Shown here piece after piece: positions 9,802 through 18,119 of a stretch of 64,000 nt of DNA. Every line of letters starts with the position of its first letter. Position 1 is the stretch's first letter. This stretch comes from JACPUX01 sp964517465 (GTDB taxonomy: Bacteria; Pseudomonadota; Gammaproteobacteria; Burkholderiales; Casimicrobiaceae): positions 18,467 to 82,466 of the forward strand of contig CAZFEK010000013.1 of assembly GCA_964517465.1 (NCBI GenBank). The letters are read 5' to 3'. The notes beneath the pieces were generated by a model. That model worked only from the letters and a program-made list of their open reading frames with translations. It was not told the origin of the DNA and did no database searches. Made by a program: the position numbers and the translations under genes.

Positions 9802-10292
9802 TGGCTCGCTGGCTGAGCCGGAGCCGGCCCTTTGCTGGCGGCGATGGCGTCGTCCTTTTGCATGCCGTAAGTGTCGCCGGTGAAATCGAGCTTCCAGGAG
9901 TTGCTGGTCTTGTCCAGCACCAGGGGCTGCTGCTGCTTCACTTCATAGTCGCCGCCGAAACTCGAAGGCAGTTTGAAACGGATCGCCACGAGGGCCTGGT
10001 TGCCTTTGATTTCGGCCTGGCCTACTTCAACCTTGAAATCGGGCGGGTAGTTCTTGATGATCTCCAAGAACTGGTTGGGGTGCAGATTCACAGCGGGCCC
10101 GGTAGTGAGTTTGTAGGCTTCGCTGGCAGGTGTGCTGCCGCCTTCGCGCTTGGCGGCACTGATCAAATCGTAGAATCGCCTGGCCACCGCTTCAGGCGAT
10201 TCCGCCGGCTCGCCGCTGCCGCAAGCGGCCAGGCAAAGAAGCAGCAGCGGCGCAGCGCAGGCCTTCCCAATGCGAACGATTACCCCTTGCAT
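9798..10292 (-). CDS. Putative lipoprotein, 164 aa
   Basis: Signal peptide with lipobox LAACG near residue 24, so a lipid-anchored periplasmic protein. The ~140-residue mature part has the alternation expected of a small alpha+beta NTF2/DUF4878-like fold (SPEAVARRFYDLI, then short beta segments ending WKLDFTG), with an Ala/Pro tail. It sits between two cytochrome b genes and overlaps the second by 4 bp, so it is probably an accessory or assembly factor of that complex. Function is not known. Confidence 0.7.
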   Translation of the reverse strand: MQGVIVRIGKACAAPLLLLCLAACGSGEPAESPEAVARRFYDLISAAKREGGSTPASEAYKLTTGPAVNLHPNQFLEIIKNYPPDFKVEVGQAEIKGNQALVAIRFKLPSSFGGDYEVKQQQPLVLDKTSNSWKLDFTGDTYGMQKDDAIAASKGPAPAQPASQ

Positions 10293-10317
10293 GCCCTGAT
10301 CTCCTGGATATTGCGAT

Positions 10318-11493
10318 TTACCACACTACCTGAGGATAGAACCAATGCTCAACCATGAAGGTATTGTCCTTCAGATTGGGATTGAGGTTGCGATCCTTGA
10401 AGCTGTCGGGGGGCAGGCCCATGCGGTTTCCGGCGCTGATGTTGTGACAGGAATTGCAGCCCATGGTCGGCGACGGATACAAGACCGCATAAGAAGGAAG
10501 CAGCAACGCCGCCACCACCAAGCTCACCGTCACCCCTCCGATGACCGTCGCCAGCAGGCGCGGCCCTAGGAGCGATCGCAATCCTGCCAGGACAGGCAGG
10601 TCCGCCAACCGGTCTTTCAACGACGGGCGCGGGTGAGTGGGCCGGCTCTCGCGGCGCATCGAGCTACGGCGGAAGCAATAAGGCAGCGCGGCGAGCGCCA
10701 AGAGGCCGAGGAAGGGCAAATAGAATGCGAACACCGTCGCCCAGAAACCCTTGAACCAAAGGTAAGGCGCGTAAAAGAAAAGCACGAACCACTCGGCCAT
10801 GGGCAAGTGCTCCCCCTCGAGCGGCATGGGCACGATCACCGGGTCTTGCGAGGGCATGGGCAGCACCAGCGCCAAAAGGCCAATCGCCGCAAGAAATGGC
10901 AAGGCCAAGAGCCCGTGCTCGACGAGATACAGCCAGAGCCCGCCCAAGCGCCGGTGGATGCGCGCCAGGGCGTGAATATCGATCAGCACCAAGGTGATCA
11001 CCGGCAGCACCACCACGTGCACGACCAAGGCGCGGTTGAGATTGAAGGCATCGAGAAGAAACTGGCTCAGTGCCTCGCCGATCAAGGGAATTTCCGCAAC
11101 GTAGTTCGGCACCATCTCCATGAACCAATAGCCGCGCCATTCCCAGGGCAGGATCATGCCGGTGACCAAAAAACCCAGCAGCGGCAGGAGCAGCAATACG
11201 CCGGTGAGCCAAAAGGTCTGGCGCCCCAGATTGAGAAAGTCCTTGCGCAAAAGGCTGCGGACGAGATGAATCAACACTGCCAGCCCAATGAGAAACGCGG
11301 CCCAGCGATGCACGTCCCGCACCCAGGCAAGGGTTTTCAGTTCGTTATAGAGATATTGGATGCTGGCGTAGGCGTCTTTCAGGTGGGGCGCATAAAACAA
11401 AGCCAGAGCCGTTCCTGAAACCAGCTGCACGATCAGCAGGCACAATGCGATGCCGCCGAAAAAATGGTGCCAGTGGTACTGCTTTATTTTCAT
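10318..11493 (-). CDS. Cytochrome b with fused C-terminal c-type heme
   Basis: 391 residues. The N-terminal half is a cytochrome b core with ligand pairs H62/H76 (HX13H) and H159/H174 (HX14H) and an LPWEW motif after helix C. The C-terminal half adds about four more helices resembling subunit IV; the Qo-site PEWY element is changed to AEWF. A short tail carries one CNSCH heme c site (C346, C349, H350) and ends HWFYPQVVW. It lacks the Cys that binds heme ci in b6-type proteins. No Rieske protein is encoded next to it. The closing motif is shared with the protein at 43709, pointing to a common origin. Confidence 0.9.
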   Translation of the reverse strand: MKIKQYHWHHFFGGIALCLLIVQLVSGTALALFYAPHLKDAYASIQYLYNELKTLAWVRDVHRWAAFLIGLAVLIHLVRSLLRKDFLNLGRQTFWLTGVLLLLPLLGFLVTGMILPWEWRGYWFMEMVPNYVAEIPLIGEALSQFLLDAFNLNRALVVHVVVLPVITLVLIDIHALARIHRRLGGLWLYLVEHGLLALPFLAAIGLLALVLPMPSQDPVIVPMPLEGEHLPMAEWFVLFFYAPYLWFKGFWATVFAFYLPFLGLLALAALPYCFRRSSMRRESRPTHPRPSLKDRLADLPVLAGLRSLLGPRLLATVIGGVTVSLVVAALLLPSYAVLYPSPTMGCNSCHNISAGNRMGLPPDSFKDRNLNPNLKDNTFMVEHWFYPQVVW

Positions 11494-11552
11494 CAGTAAT
11501 CAAAAGCTTCGCCCTGCCCGCGGATGGCTCCAGGCAAGGCGGTTCGTGGAGG

Positions 11553-12260
11553 CTATTGAACGGCCTTCGCGCAGCGAAAACCGACGTAGTCTTTGCTATC
11601 GTTGGGTATGCTCAAGAGGCGGCTGGTGGTGGTGGCGTAGCCGCGATCTTCGAAGAAAGACCCGCCCTTGAGCACGAAATAGCGCCCCTCGTTGCTGGCC
11701 GTCCATTCCCAAACGTTTCCGGCCATGTCCAAGGCGCCGTAAGGGCTTTTTCCTTTGGCGCGCGAACCGACTTCGAGCGGTTGGGGCGGGTGGCCGCGAA
11801 AATCGGTCTCCCCGGTCACCGCAGCCTCGGCATCGAAATCGTTGCCCCAGGGATATTCCCGCTCATCGGCGCCGCGCGCCGCCTTCTCCCATTCCGGCTC
11901 AGTCGGAAGGCGCTTGCCGACCGCCTCGCAATGGTTGGTGGCATCGATCTGCGAAACCATGGTTGCCGGCATTTTTTCGGTGCCCGGCTCGAATTTATAG
12001 TCAAGGTTGAAGCGCGCGAATTCGCGGTTGGTCACTTCGTGTTTGTCGATCTGATAGGCGGGAAGCTCCAGCACCTTTTTGTTGCTGCCCTTGCCAAAGA
12101 CGAACTTGCCAGCCGGAACGAGTACCATGTCCTCTCGCTCGCTCAGCCCGGCACGCTGCGCCGTGGGCTGACTCAAGGCCGCGCCCGCAGTCGAAACGCC
12201 GCCAAGCAGAAAAGCCAACAAACAAAACCCGCCCTTGATTTCCGTCGGAAGCCTTTCCAT
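11553..12260 (-). CDS. Periplasmic FGE/SUMF1-fold protein lacking the catalytic cysteines
   Basis: 235 residues with an N-terminal hydrophobic export signal. The body carries the formylglycine-generating-enzyme signature set: VPAGKFVFG, YQIDKHEVTNREFARF, RLPTEPEWEKAARG, YPWGND, DMAGNVWEW, LKGGSF and GFRCA. Between the last two motifs the pair of redox cysteines used by real FGE is absent (the segment reads ATTTSRLLS), so sulfatase activation is unlikely. Such domains are often reused as structural or binding modules. It lies in the middle of the cytochrome/copper assembly operon and may be a subunit or assembly factor. Confidence 0.85.
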   Translation of the reverse strand: MERLPTEIKGGFCLLAFLLGGVSTAGAALSQPTAQRAGLSEREDMVLVPAGKFVFGKGSNKKVLELPAYQIDKHEVTNREFARFNLDYKFEPGTEKMPATMVSQIDATNHCEAVGKRLPTEPEWEKAARGADEREYPWGNDFDAEAAVTGETDFRGHPPQPLEVGSRAKGKSPYGALDMAGNVWEWTASNEGRYFVLKGGSFFEDRGYATTTSRLLSIPNDSKDYVGFRCAKAVQ

Positions 12261-12421
12261 GACGCGTTTCCCCTTATGCCTGCCCAGTCGAGTGACGCTT
12301 CAGGCAGCGCATACCCGCCCGAGCCGCGTTGGAGCGTACTCCAGTGGTTGTCTGCTGTCGACACCACCAATGGCCCAGGCCGCCACGAAGAAGGCATGGG
12401 TTTGCAACTTCTTGACAGAAG

Positions 12422-13612
12422 TCAATTCGTCGCAGGTTTCGCGGAGTTCTGAACGACGAATCGTGCTGCGCCGCCTTCGCCGCGCTCGACTCGAAACAGC
12501 AGCGGGTGTTTGCTCGGCAGATTGTCGGGAGTAAACGAGGTCTTGCCGGTGCTGCCAACGAAATCCTGGCGCTTGAGCAAAGCTTCGCGAACCGCCGCCG
12601 CCTCGGTCGAGCCAGCCTCGACCATGGCCGCGGCGAGCATCAGCAGCGCGTCATAAGCGAGCGCCGCAAATCGATCGGGCGGCGTCTGTCCCAAGTCCTG
12701 CCCAAGCTGCGCCAGCGCGGGCGATTTCACTTCGGGTGCGAAACTGGAAAACACCAGGGCGCCGACAACGGCCTCGCCCCCGGCGAGAAATTCCGGTGAA
12801 AACAACTGTTCCCCGCCCAGCAGCGGCGCCTTTACGCCCGCCTGGCGCAGGGCATGAGCCAATTCGAGGGCTTCGGCCGCGCTGCCGGTAAAGATGATCG
12901 CCTGCGCAGCCTCGGCGCTCCGTTTGAGCGCGGCAAGCACCGGACCGAGCTGGTGCGTGCCGGTCAAAGTGTCGTAGGTGTCGGCACGCGCGACGACGCT
13001 CGCGCCGTGCTTGCCGAGCGCGCGAAAAAAGAGCGCGCTCAGATCAAGCGACTCATCGTTATCGGCCGCAGTGACCAAGGCAAAACGCTGGTAGCCAAGC
13101 GCCTGGACCGAATGCGCCACCAGGTCGTCGGTCGCTATTTCGTCGGGTACCGCAAAACGAAAAATGTAGGGGCCGCTCGCCTTGAGATGCCGCCGACTGC
13201 CGACCGAGAAGAACGGCACCTTGGCATCCGCCACCAAATGTATGGGCGCAAATGTCGACGAACCGGTTGGGGCGGCCAGGATGGCAACCACTTTCGCTGC
13301 CAACAACTCTTGCACTCCGCGAGTCGCCTGCTCGGTTCGACTGGCGTCGTCGAACGACAGGATTTCGACTGCCTGCCCGCCTATGCCTCCGCCCGCGTTG
13401 ATGCGTTTGGCCGCCGCCTGGGCTCCGGCAAGCACGCTGAGACCAAAGGACGCTTCTTCTCCGGTGATTGGACCGATCACGCCGATCTTGACTGGCGCCG
13501 CGAGCTTTGGCGTCTTGGCGGGTGCCGGCGAACTGGCCTCCTTCGAGCAGGCGGCAATCAGCCCCAGTACCAAGATCACGGCGAAGCAGCGGCTCCATTG
13601 TTCGACCTTCAT
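12422..13612 (-). CDS. Periplasmic binding protein, LivJ/amide-type (Peripla_BP_6)
   Basis: Lipoprotein (lipobox LIAACS) of ~396 residues with the type I periplasmic binding fold: VKIGVIGPITGEEASFG, then GGQAVEILSFDD and the AIIFTGSAAEA region. The start at 13612 is chosen over one 21 bp upstream because a strong GGGGGAGGAG precedes it. No permease or ATPase gene is near, so it is an orphan binding protein; similar proteins occur in periplasmic dehydrogenase and cytochrome clusters, possibly as sensors or cofactor carriers. The ligand cannot be told. Confidence 0.85.
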   Translation of the reverse strand: MKVEQWSRCFAVILVLGLIAACSKEASSPAPAKTPKLAAPVKIGVIGPITGEEASFGLSVLAGAQAAAKRINAGGGIGGQAVEILSFDDASRTEQATRGVQELLAAKVVAILAAPTGSSTFAPIHLVADAKVPFFSVGSRRHLKASGPYIFRFAVPDEIATDDLVAHSVQALGYQRFALVTAADNDESLDLSALFFRALGKHGASVVARADTYDTLTGTHQLGPVLAALKRSAEAAQAIIFTGSAAEALELAHALRQAGVKAPLLGGEQLFSPEFLAGGEAVVGALVFSSFAPEVKSPALAQLGQDLGQTPPDRFAALAYDALLMLAAAMVEAGSTEAAAVREALLKRQDFVGSTGKTSFTPDNLPSKHPLLFRVERGEGGAARFVVQNSAKPATN

Positions 13613-13651
13613 CTGTGTCTCCTCCCCCGGCAAGCTCCGTCTGTCCTGCGG

Positions 13652-14170
13652 TCAAAGCAGCTTGTCGATTTCCGCTCGCAACAATTGCTCGCCGATCGCA
13701 CCGGCGTGCATGTAACTCACCTTGCCCGCTCGGTCGACAAAAAAGGTGGTTGGCATGCCGTAGATGCCGTAAGCGGTCTTGATTTCCCCCGATCGGTCGA
13801 GGCCGGCGGCGATGTGGACTTCCTTTTTGGCAAGAAACTCGCGCGCCTTGGTTTCCGTGTCCTCGACCGCGACCATGACGAAACGCACCGGTTTGCCCGA
13901 ATAAGTCTTTGAGACCCGCTCCAGCATGGGAGACTCTTCGCCGCAGGAGACACACCAGGAGGCGAAAAAGTTGATCACCACCACCTTGCCGCGCTGCGCC
14001 CCCATGTCGAAACGCGCACCATCGAACAGCTCCAACACGAAGTCCGCCGCCCGCTCGGCCGCAGGCGGCGCCGGCGAGGGCTCACAGCCGGAAAAAAGGA
14101 GCAGGAGCGCGAGCAGGGGCGCCAGACGAAGCGCTCGACGCCGGCCCGCGTCAGTGTGCGTGGCCCGCAT
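13652..14170 (-). CDS. TlpA/ResA-like thioredoxin, lipoprotein (third copy)
   Basis: About 172 residues with a lipobox LLFSGC and a thioredoxin fold. The active site is FASWCVSC (C73/C76), the cis-Pro loop is GMPTTFFVDRAG. This type reduces periplasmic disulfides for cytochrome c maturation or CuA assembly. The ATG at 14170 is preferred; it lies inside the end of the PCuAC gene, giving a 20 bp overlap typical of this operon. It resembles the product at 16715 (both end in a ...EIDKLL/ELDKLL helix), so the two are likely duplicates. Confidence 0.88.
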   Translation of the reverse strand: MRATHTDAGRRRALRLAPLLALLLLFSGCEPSPAPPAAERAADFVLELFDGARFDMGAQRGKVVVINFFASWCVSCGEESPMLERVSKTYSGKPVRFVMVAVEDTETKAREFLAKKEVHIAAGLDRSGEIKTAYGIYGMPTTFFVDRAGKVSYMHAGAIGEQLLRAEIDKLL

Positions 14171-14630
14171 GTTCGCTCGCCGCGGGGGTGCTTTTGGCCC
14201 CGCTGCGGACTGCTGCCGGCACTTGCAGCGCCGCACCATCGCCGAACTGCAGCGTGAGGGTCAGGCGCTCGCCAAGCTGAACCGAACGTTTCGGCCCGAT
14301 CAACATGAGGTGCAATCCGCCCGGCTCGAAGCGCGTCACACTGCCCGGCTTCAGCTCGACTTGCGTCAAAGACTCCATCCGCGCCGTCTGGCCGGAAAAG
14401 ACCGTGCGGTGAAATTCCACGCGCTCGAAATCCGGACTCGACGCAGCGCGCAAGACATGAGGCTCTTTGGCTTCGCAGTGCAGCTCGAAGTAAGCGGCCT
14501 GCACCTTGGCCTGCGGGGGCGCCGCCTGCACCCAGGCGTTGCGCACAGACACTCCCGAAACCTGGCCGAAGGCCGTGGCGGCAAGACACCAGGAACCCAA
14601 AACGAGGCATCGTTTCAGAACCACGCCCAT
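14151..14630 (-). CDS. PCuAC-type periplasmic copper chaperone
   Basis: 159 residues, signal peptide followed by a cupredoxin-like domain. The full Cu(I) motif H-x10-M-x21-H-x-M is present as H74, M85, H107, M109. The C-terminus is His-rich (HAGHAH), as in many family members. PCuAC delivers Cu(I), usually with SCO, to the CuA centre of cytochrome oxidase; here the SCO gene is directly upstream and overlaps it by 16 bp. The obvious copper client in the window is the NosZ-like protein at 31626. Confidence 0.93.
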   Translation of the reverse strand: MGVVLKRCLVLGSWCLAATAFGQVSGVSVRNAWVQAAPPQAKVQAAYFELHCEAKEPHVLRAASSPDFERVEFHRTVFSGQTARMESLTQVELKPGSVTRFEPGGLHLMLIGPKRSVQLGERLTLTLQFGDGAALQVPAAVRSGAKSTPAASEHAGHAH

Positions 14631-15301
14631 CGTGACTTCTTCCCCTTTTCGTAATCGGCCCGCAGCTTCGGAAATACCTCTGCGATCTCATCGGCGCTTT
14701 GGGGCGGCGGAAAGCGGGCAAACAACCGACCGGCCGGATCGACCAAAAACACGGTGGCGCTGTGGGCAACTTGATAACCCTGGCTCTGCGGCCCTTGCGG
14801 CCCCTTCTGAACGGCAAAAGGCGCATCGAGTTGCCGCGCCAAGGCTTCCAGAGCCTCGGGCTTGCCGGTCGCACCGATGAAACGCGGGTGGAAGTATGCC
14901 ACATACGATGCCAGCTGATCGGGGCTATCTCGCTGCGGATCGACGGAAACAAAAAGCGTCTGCAGTAAACTTGCCCGATCCGGCGCTTGCTCGACCCTCC
15001 GGTAGGCATCGGCCAGCACTGCCAAGGTGGCCGGGCAGATGTCCGGGCAAGACAGGTACCCAAACAAAACCAAGGTCCACTTCCCGCGCAGATCGGCAGA
15101 CCCAAACGTTCGGTCGCCGCTGCTGCGGAGCGCGAAATCGGATAACTCCGCCGGCTGCCAGTAAAGGTAACTCGCCAGCTCAGCAGGAACCGGAGAGGCC
15201 GGTTCGCGCTGCGTTTGCCAGGCCCACAAGCCTGCCGCAGCAAGGATGACCGCCAAAGCCAGCAGCACGGCCCGCGGCAAGAAATTGGGCACTCGCCGCA
15301 T
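14615..15301 (-). CDS. SCO1/SenC-family copper chaperone
   Basis: 228 residues. One N-terminal membrane anchor, then a thioredoxin-like domain with the SCO copper site CPDIC (CX3C) and the distal His in VAHSATVFLVDP. SCO proteins insert copper into CuA sites or act as thiol reductases for them. The start at 15301 shares its A with the TGA of the upstream small membrane protein (TGATG), indicating translational coupling. A longer open frame upstream is not credible because it would cover the preceding gene. Confidence 0.92.
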   Translation of the reverse strand: MRRVPNFLPRAVLLALAVILAAAGLWAWQTQREPASPVPAELASYLYWQPAELSDFALRSSGDRTFGSADLRGKWTLVLFGYLSCPDICPATLAVLADAYRRVEQAPDRASLLQTLFVSVDPQRDSPDQLASYVAYFHPRFIGATGKPEALEALARQLDAPFAVQKGPQGPQSQGYQVAHSATVFLVDPAGRLFARFPPPQSADEIAEVFPKLRADYEKGKKSRWAWF

Positions 15302-15549
15302 CACCTTTGCTGCCCTCGCTTGCGCCAAACGCCCAAGACCATCAGCCCCAGCCCGGCTCCGCCCAGCACATAATAAAAAGGGTCGAGCACAAAACCCAGA
15401 ATCTCGGAGAGCATCGCCACGATCGCGCTTAGTGCGATTGCCGCGGAACCCAGCACCAGCATCCTGCTTCCCGGCCAAAGCGCGCGCTTCAAATCGGCAA
15501 GTCCTGCCGTATTTGCCGGTCCGCATTCACAGCGCGAACCCCAGGGCAA
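15301..15549 (-). CDS. Small membrane protein, 82 aa
   Basis: Two hydrophobic segments (about residues 30-50 and 57-74) separated by a short acidic loop, ending WRKRG. A Cys pair CECG lies near the N-terminus. It overlaps both the ccdA-like gene (by 23 bp) and the SCO gene (TGATG), so it is part of the operon. I do not recognise a family; it may assist the CcdA- or SCO-like partner. Confidence 0.6.
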   Translation of the reverse strand: MPWGSRCECGPANTAGLADLKRALWPGSRMLVLGSAAIALSAIVAMLSEILGFVLDPFYYVLGGAGLGLMVLGVWRKRGQQR

Positions 15550-16225
15550 ACGCCTTATACAGGGTCATCAATCCGCTGATGTTCAGCAGAGCGAGCGAAA
15601 GCAGAACCAGGGCGCAGAGGTCGGCCAGGAGACGAGCTCGGCGCCAGACCCAGAGGCTGCGCCGGATTCCGGCAAGAACGGCCAGCGAGAACAGCACCAT
15701 GGCGAGGCTCGTGCCCAAGCCATAAAAGAAGGCCAAATACCAGCCCTCGCGCGCCGTGGGCCGCTGCGTCGCAAGAGCCATGATGTCGGAGAGCATCGGC
15801 GTAATGCAAGGCGAGTACATCAGCGCAAAAGCGATGCCCAGAAGCAGGGCGATCAGCGCCAGCAGACCCGGGCGATGCCAGATGGCGAGCCTTGCCCAGC
15901 GACCGACGCCAAAAAGGTAAAGGCTGACCAGCAGGATGTAGGCCCCGGCGACGATGCGCGAGACATCGAGGCGGGTAATGAGGGCCCGGCTCACCGGCAG
16001 GCCGGAGGCGATCAGCAGCGAATAAAACAAAGTGAAGCTCATCGTCCAGGCCAGGCAAGGCCAGAGTGTTTCCGGCAAAACACTTGGCGGCGCGCTCCGA
16101 CCGGGGCTTACCAGATACACACCGACGATGAAGGCGAGGAAAAAAGGGCTGAATTGCAGGATGCACAACTGCCAGATCGAGAAGAAGGCGGTGAACCCGC
16201 CCCACAGCGCGTCGAATCCGTTCAT
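15527..16225 (-). CDS. CcdA/DsbD-like membrane thiol transporter
   Basis: About 232 residues and six transmembrane helices of the CcdA type, which move electrons across the membrane to TlpA-like proteins. The second half keeps MYSPCITPML, matching the usual PC-P motif. In the first half the expected PC is replaced by PF (LQFSPFF), though a Cys sits six residues earlier at C21. This gives a modified redox pair. The ATG at 16225 overlaps the stop of the upstream TlpA-like gene by 4 bp. Confidence 0.85.
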   Translation of the reverse strand: MNGFDALWGGFTAFFSIWQLCILQFSPFFLAFIVGVYLVSPGRSAPPSVLPETLWPCLAWTMSFTLFYSLLIASGLPVSRALITRLDVSRIVAGAYILLVSLYLFGVGRWARLAIWHRPGLLALIALLLGIAFALMYSPCITPMLSDIMALATQRPTAREGWYLAFFYGLGTSLAMVLFSLAVLAGIRRSLWVWRRARLLADLCALVLLSLALLNISGLMTLYKAFALGFAL

Positions 16226-16737
16226 CCGGCGAGTTCCTTCACCCACTGGCGGAATTCCTCGGGCTTCTTGGAGATATCGCCATAATATGCGCGCTTGACG
16301 ATCCCCTGGCGGTCGATGAAAAAGACCGTCGGCGGAGCGCCCACCCCGTAGCGCTTGGCGATGCGATCGCCTTGGTCATAACCCGCCGGGAAGGGTTGCC
16401 CCCATTTCTGCACGAACTTCTCGAACTTCTTGCGGGAGTCTTGGATGCCGATAAGCAAAAAAGCCATCGAGTCGCTTTGGTGCGTCGCCGCCGCTTCTTT
16501 CAAAAGCGGCATGGACTGGTTGGAACATGGACACCAAGAGGACATGAATACGACCACCACCGCCTTGCCGGCATAATCTTCAAGACGGCGCGTGCCTCCT
16601 TCGAGCAGTTCCAGCGTGAACGGAATCGCTTTTTCGCCCACTTGCGGCATCGGCCGGGGCTCGTCGCTACAGCTCGTCGCCGCCAGCGTCACCAAAAAGC
16701 CGATCGCCAGACGCCTAAAGAAGTTTATCCAGTTCAT
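16222..16737 (-). CDS. TlpA/AhpC-like thioredoxin lipoprotein with a CXC active site
   Basis: 171 residues with a lipobox LAATSC (C23) and a thioredoxin fold (IPFTLELLEGG..., APPTVFFIDRQG). Where relatives have WCxxC the sequence reads SSWCPCSNQ, so the two cysteines (C69, C71) are only one residue apart. The codons TGT CCA TGT leave no doubt at the DNA level. A CXC pair could bind copper or work as a low-potential disulfide isomerase. It overlaps the upstream TlpA gene by 23 bp and the ccdA-like gene by 4 bp. Confidence 0.88.
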   Translation of the reverse strand: MNWINFFRRLAIGFLVTLAATSCSDEPRPMPQVGEKAIPFTLELLEGGTRRLEDYAGKAVVVVFMSSWCPCSNQSMPLLKEAAATHQSDSMAFLLIGIQDSRKKFEKFVQKWGQPFPAGYDQGDRIAKRYGVGAPPTVFFIDRQGIVKRAYYGDISKKPEEFRQWVKELAG

Positions 16738-17260
16738 GGCGCAAGAGCTGCTCGTTCACCGCCCCGGCGTGGAAATAGCGCACTTGGCCTTGGCGATCGA
16801 TAAAAAAAGTGGTGGGCAATCCATAGACGCCAAAAGCTTTCTGAACCGCCCCGCCGTCATCCAGGCCCACGGGGAAAGTCACTCCAAAGCGCGCGATGAA
16901 CTCCCTCATCTTGGATTCAGTGTCATCCACGGCCACACCGACAAAAACCACCTCCTTGGAGCGATATTCTTGACTGAGCTTCTCGATGGCCGGCATTTCC
17001 TCGCGACAAGGCAGGCACCAGGAGGCGAAGAAATTGATCAAGGCCGGCTTGCCCTGAAGCTCAGCCTGGGTCAACTTGCCGCCGTCCATTAGCGCCAGGG
17101 AAAATGCCGGCATGCGCTCCGATGTTTTTCGGCCGGACTTGGCCGGCATGTCTTCGGGCACCTCTTCATAAAGCAGCAGAACCGCCGCCAGCGCGATCAC
17201 CAGCACCAGACCGGCCAGGCAAGCGGCAAGAAGGACTTGATAAGTGCGGCGGCTGGCCAT
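16715..17260 (-). CDS. TlpA/ResA-like membrane-anchored thioredoxin
   Basis: 181 residues with an N-terminal membrane anchor (about 9-31). The thioredoxin site is FASWCLPC (C82/C85), followed by the GLPTTFFIDRQG cis-Pro loop. This is the most canonical of the three TlpA-like proteins in the operon and probably a reductant for apocytochrome c or CuA cysteines, fed by the CcdA-like protein. Confidence 0.9.
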   Translation of the reverse strand: MASRRTYQVLLAACLAGLVLVIALAAVLLLYEEVPEDMPAKSGRKTSERMPAFSLALMDGGKLTQAELQGKPALINFFASWCLPCREEMPAIEKLSQEYRSKEVVFVGVAVDDTESKMREFIARFGVTFPVGLDDGGAVQKAFGVYGLPTTFFIDRQGQVRYFHAGAVNEQLLRHELDKLL

Positions 17261-17263
17261 GGT

Positions 17264-18091
17264 CTAGTCAGTGAGCGGCGGGACCGGCAGCCGCCACAAA
17301 AACACTCTGGTGCCCAAGCCGCCCAGGCGCAAGGTCACTTCCATTTCCTTGGCCTCGGCGCGGTCGATTGCGGGGAAGACGAGCATGCCCTGATTATGGT
17401 GTTGTTGCCCGTCTCGGTAAAGCACCTCCCAGCGCAGGGCGGGCCGGGGTGGCTCACCGTCGGTTCGAAGCTGCGCCATTTGCGCCAAGTTCCACTCCGG
17501 CACTCGCCCGGAGTGGGTATTGACGAAAACGACAAAAACCGCATCCCGTGCCGGCACCGCCGGCAGATTGCGCACGCCGAGGTACCGCAGGAGCCGAGTC
17601 TGCTCCCGAGGCACGTAAATCAAATCGAGGAAGAGATCGCTTTCGCCGAAATCGCTGCGCCAGAGATATTGCTTGACATGCCGCATCGTGGCCGGCGGCA
17701 GCACGGTCGGAACGTTGCTCAGAAAGTGGGTCTGCAAATAGCGAAGGATCAGCTCGGCCAAGCGTTCGTCCAAATGGGCTCGATCTGGAGCGGCCATGCG
17801 GGCGACCACGCCCTCCCATTCGGCAGCCGTCTTGGGCCCCTTTTCGATCACCTCTCGCCCATGGCAGCGGCGGGTGCAGGAGCGTTGATAGAGGCGCCGA
17901 ATTTCTTTCTCGTTCAGCCGGTCCACCCAGCCGTAGCGGTAGGCAAGCGTTCGTCCCTCGTCGGCCAAATCGCCCCAAGCCGCGGCAACCGACTGACCGC
18001 TGAGCGACACATAGGCAACCAGCCCCAGCCCCGCGAGCAGCAGCAGGAACAACGCGGCACTGAGCAATAGCGGCGCGAGCGGCAGTTTCAT
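17264..18091 (-). CDS. Membrane-anchored cytochrome-like protein with a CX3CH site
   Basis: 275 residues with one N-terminal helix. A cytochrome-like segment YQRSCTRRCHG (C72, C76, H77) has three residues between the cysteines instead of two, followed by the typical W-VV-RM of periplasmic monoheme domains. If heme binds, it would be by the rare CX3CH mode. The C-terminal ~150 residues are a beta-rich domain of unknown type. The start at 18091 is preferred for its upstream GGAAG; a second ATG lies 21 bp further upstream. Confidence 0.7.
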   Translation of the reverse strand: MKLPLAPLLLSAALFLLLLAGLGLVAYVSLSGQSVAAAWGDLADEGRTLAYRYGWVDRLNEKEIRRLYQRSCTRRCHGREVIEKGPKTAAEWEGVVARMAAPDRAHLDERLAELILRYLQTHFLSNVPTVLPPATMRHVKQYLWRSDFGESDLFLDLIYVPREQTRLLRYLGVRNLPAVPARDAVFVVFVNTHSGRVPEWNLAQMAQLRTDGEPPRPALRWEVLYRDGQQHHNQGMLVFPAIDRAEAKEMEVTLRLGGLGTRVFLWRLPVPPLTD

Positions 18092-18119
18092 GACATCTTC
18101 CGACGCGGCCATAACACGA

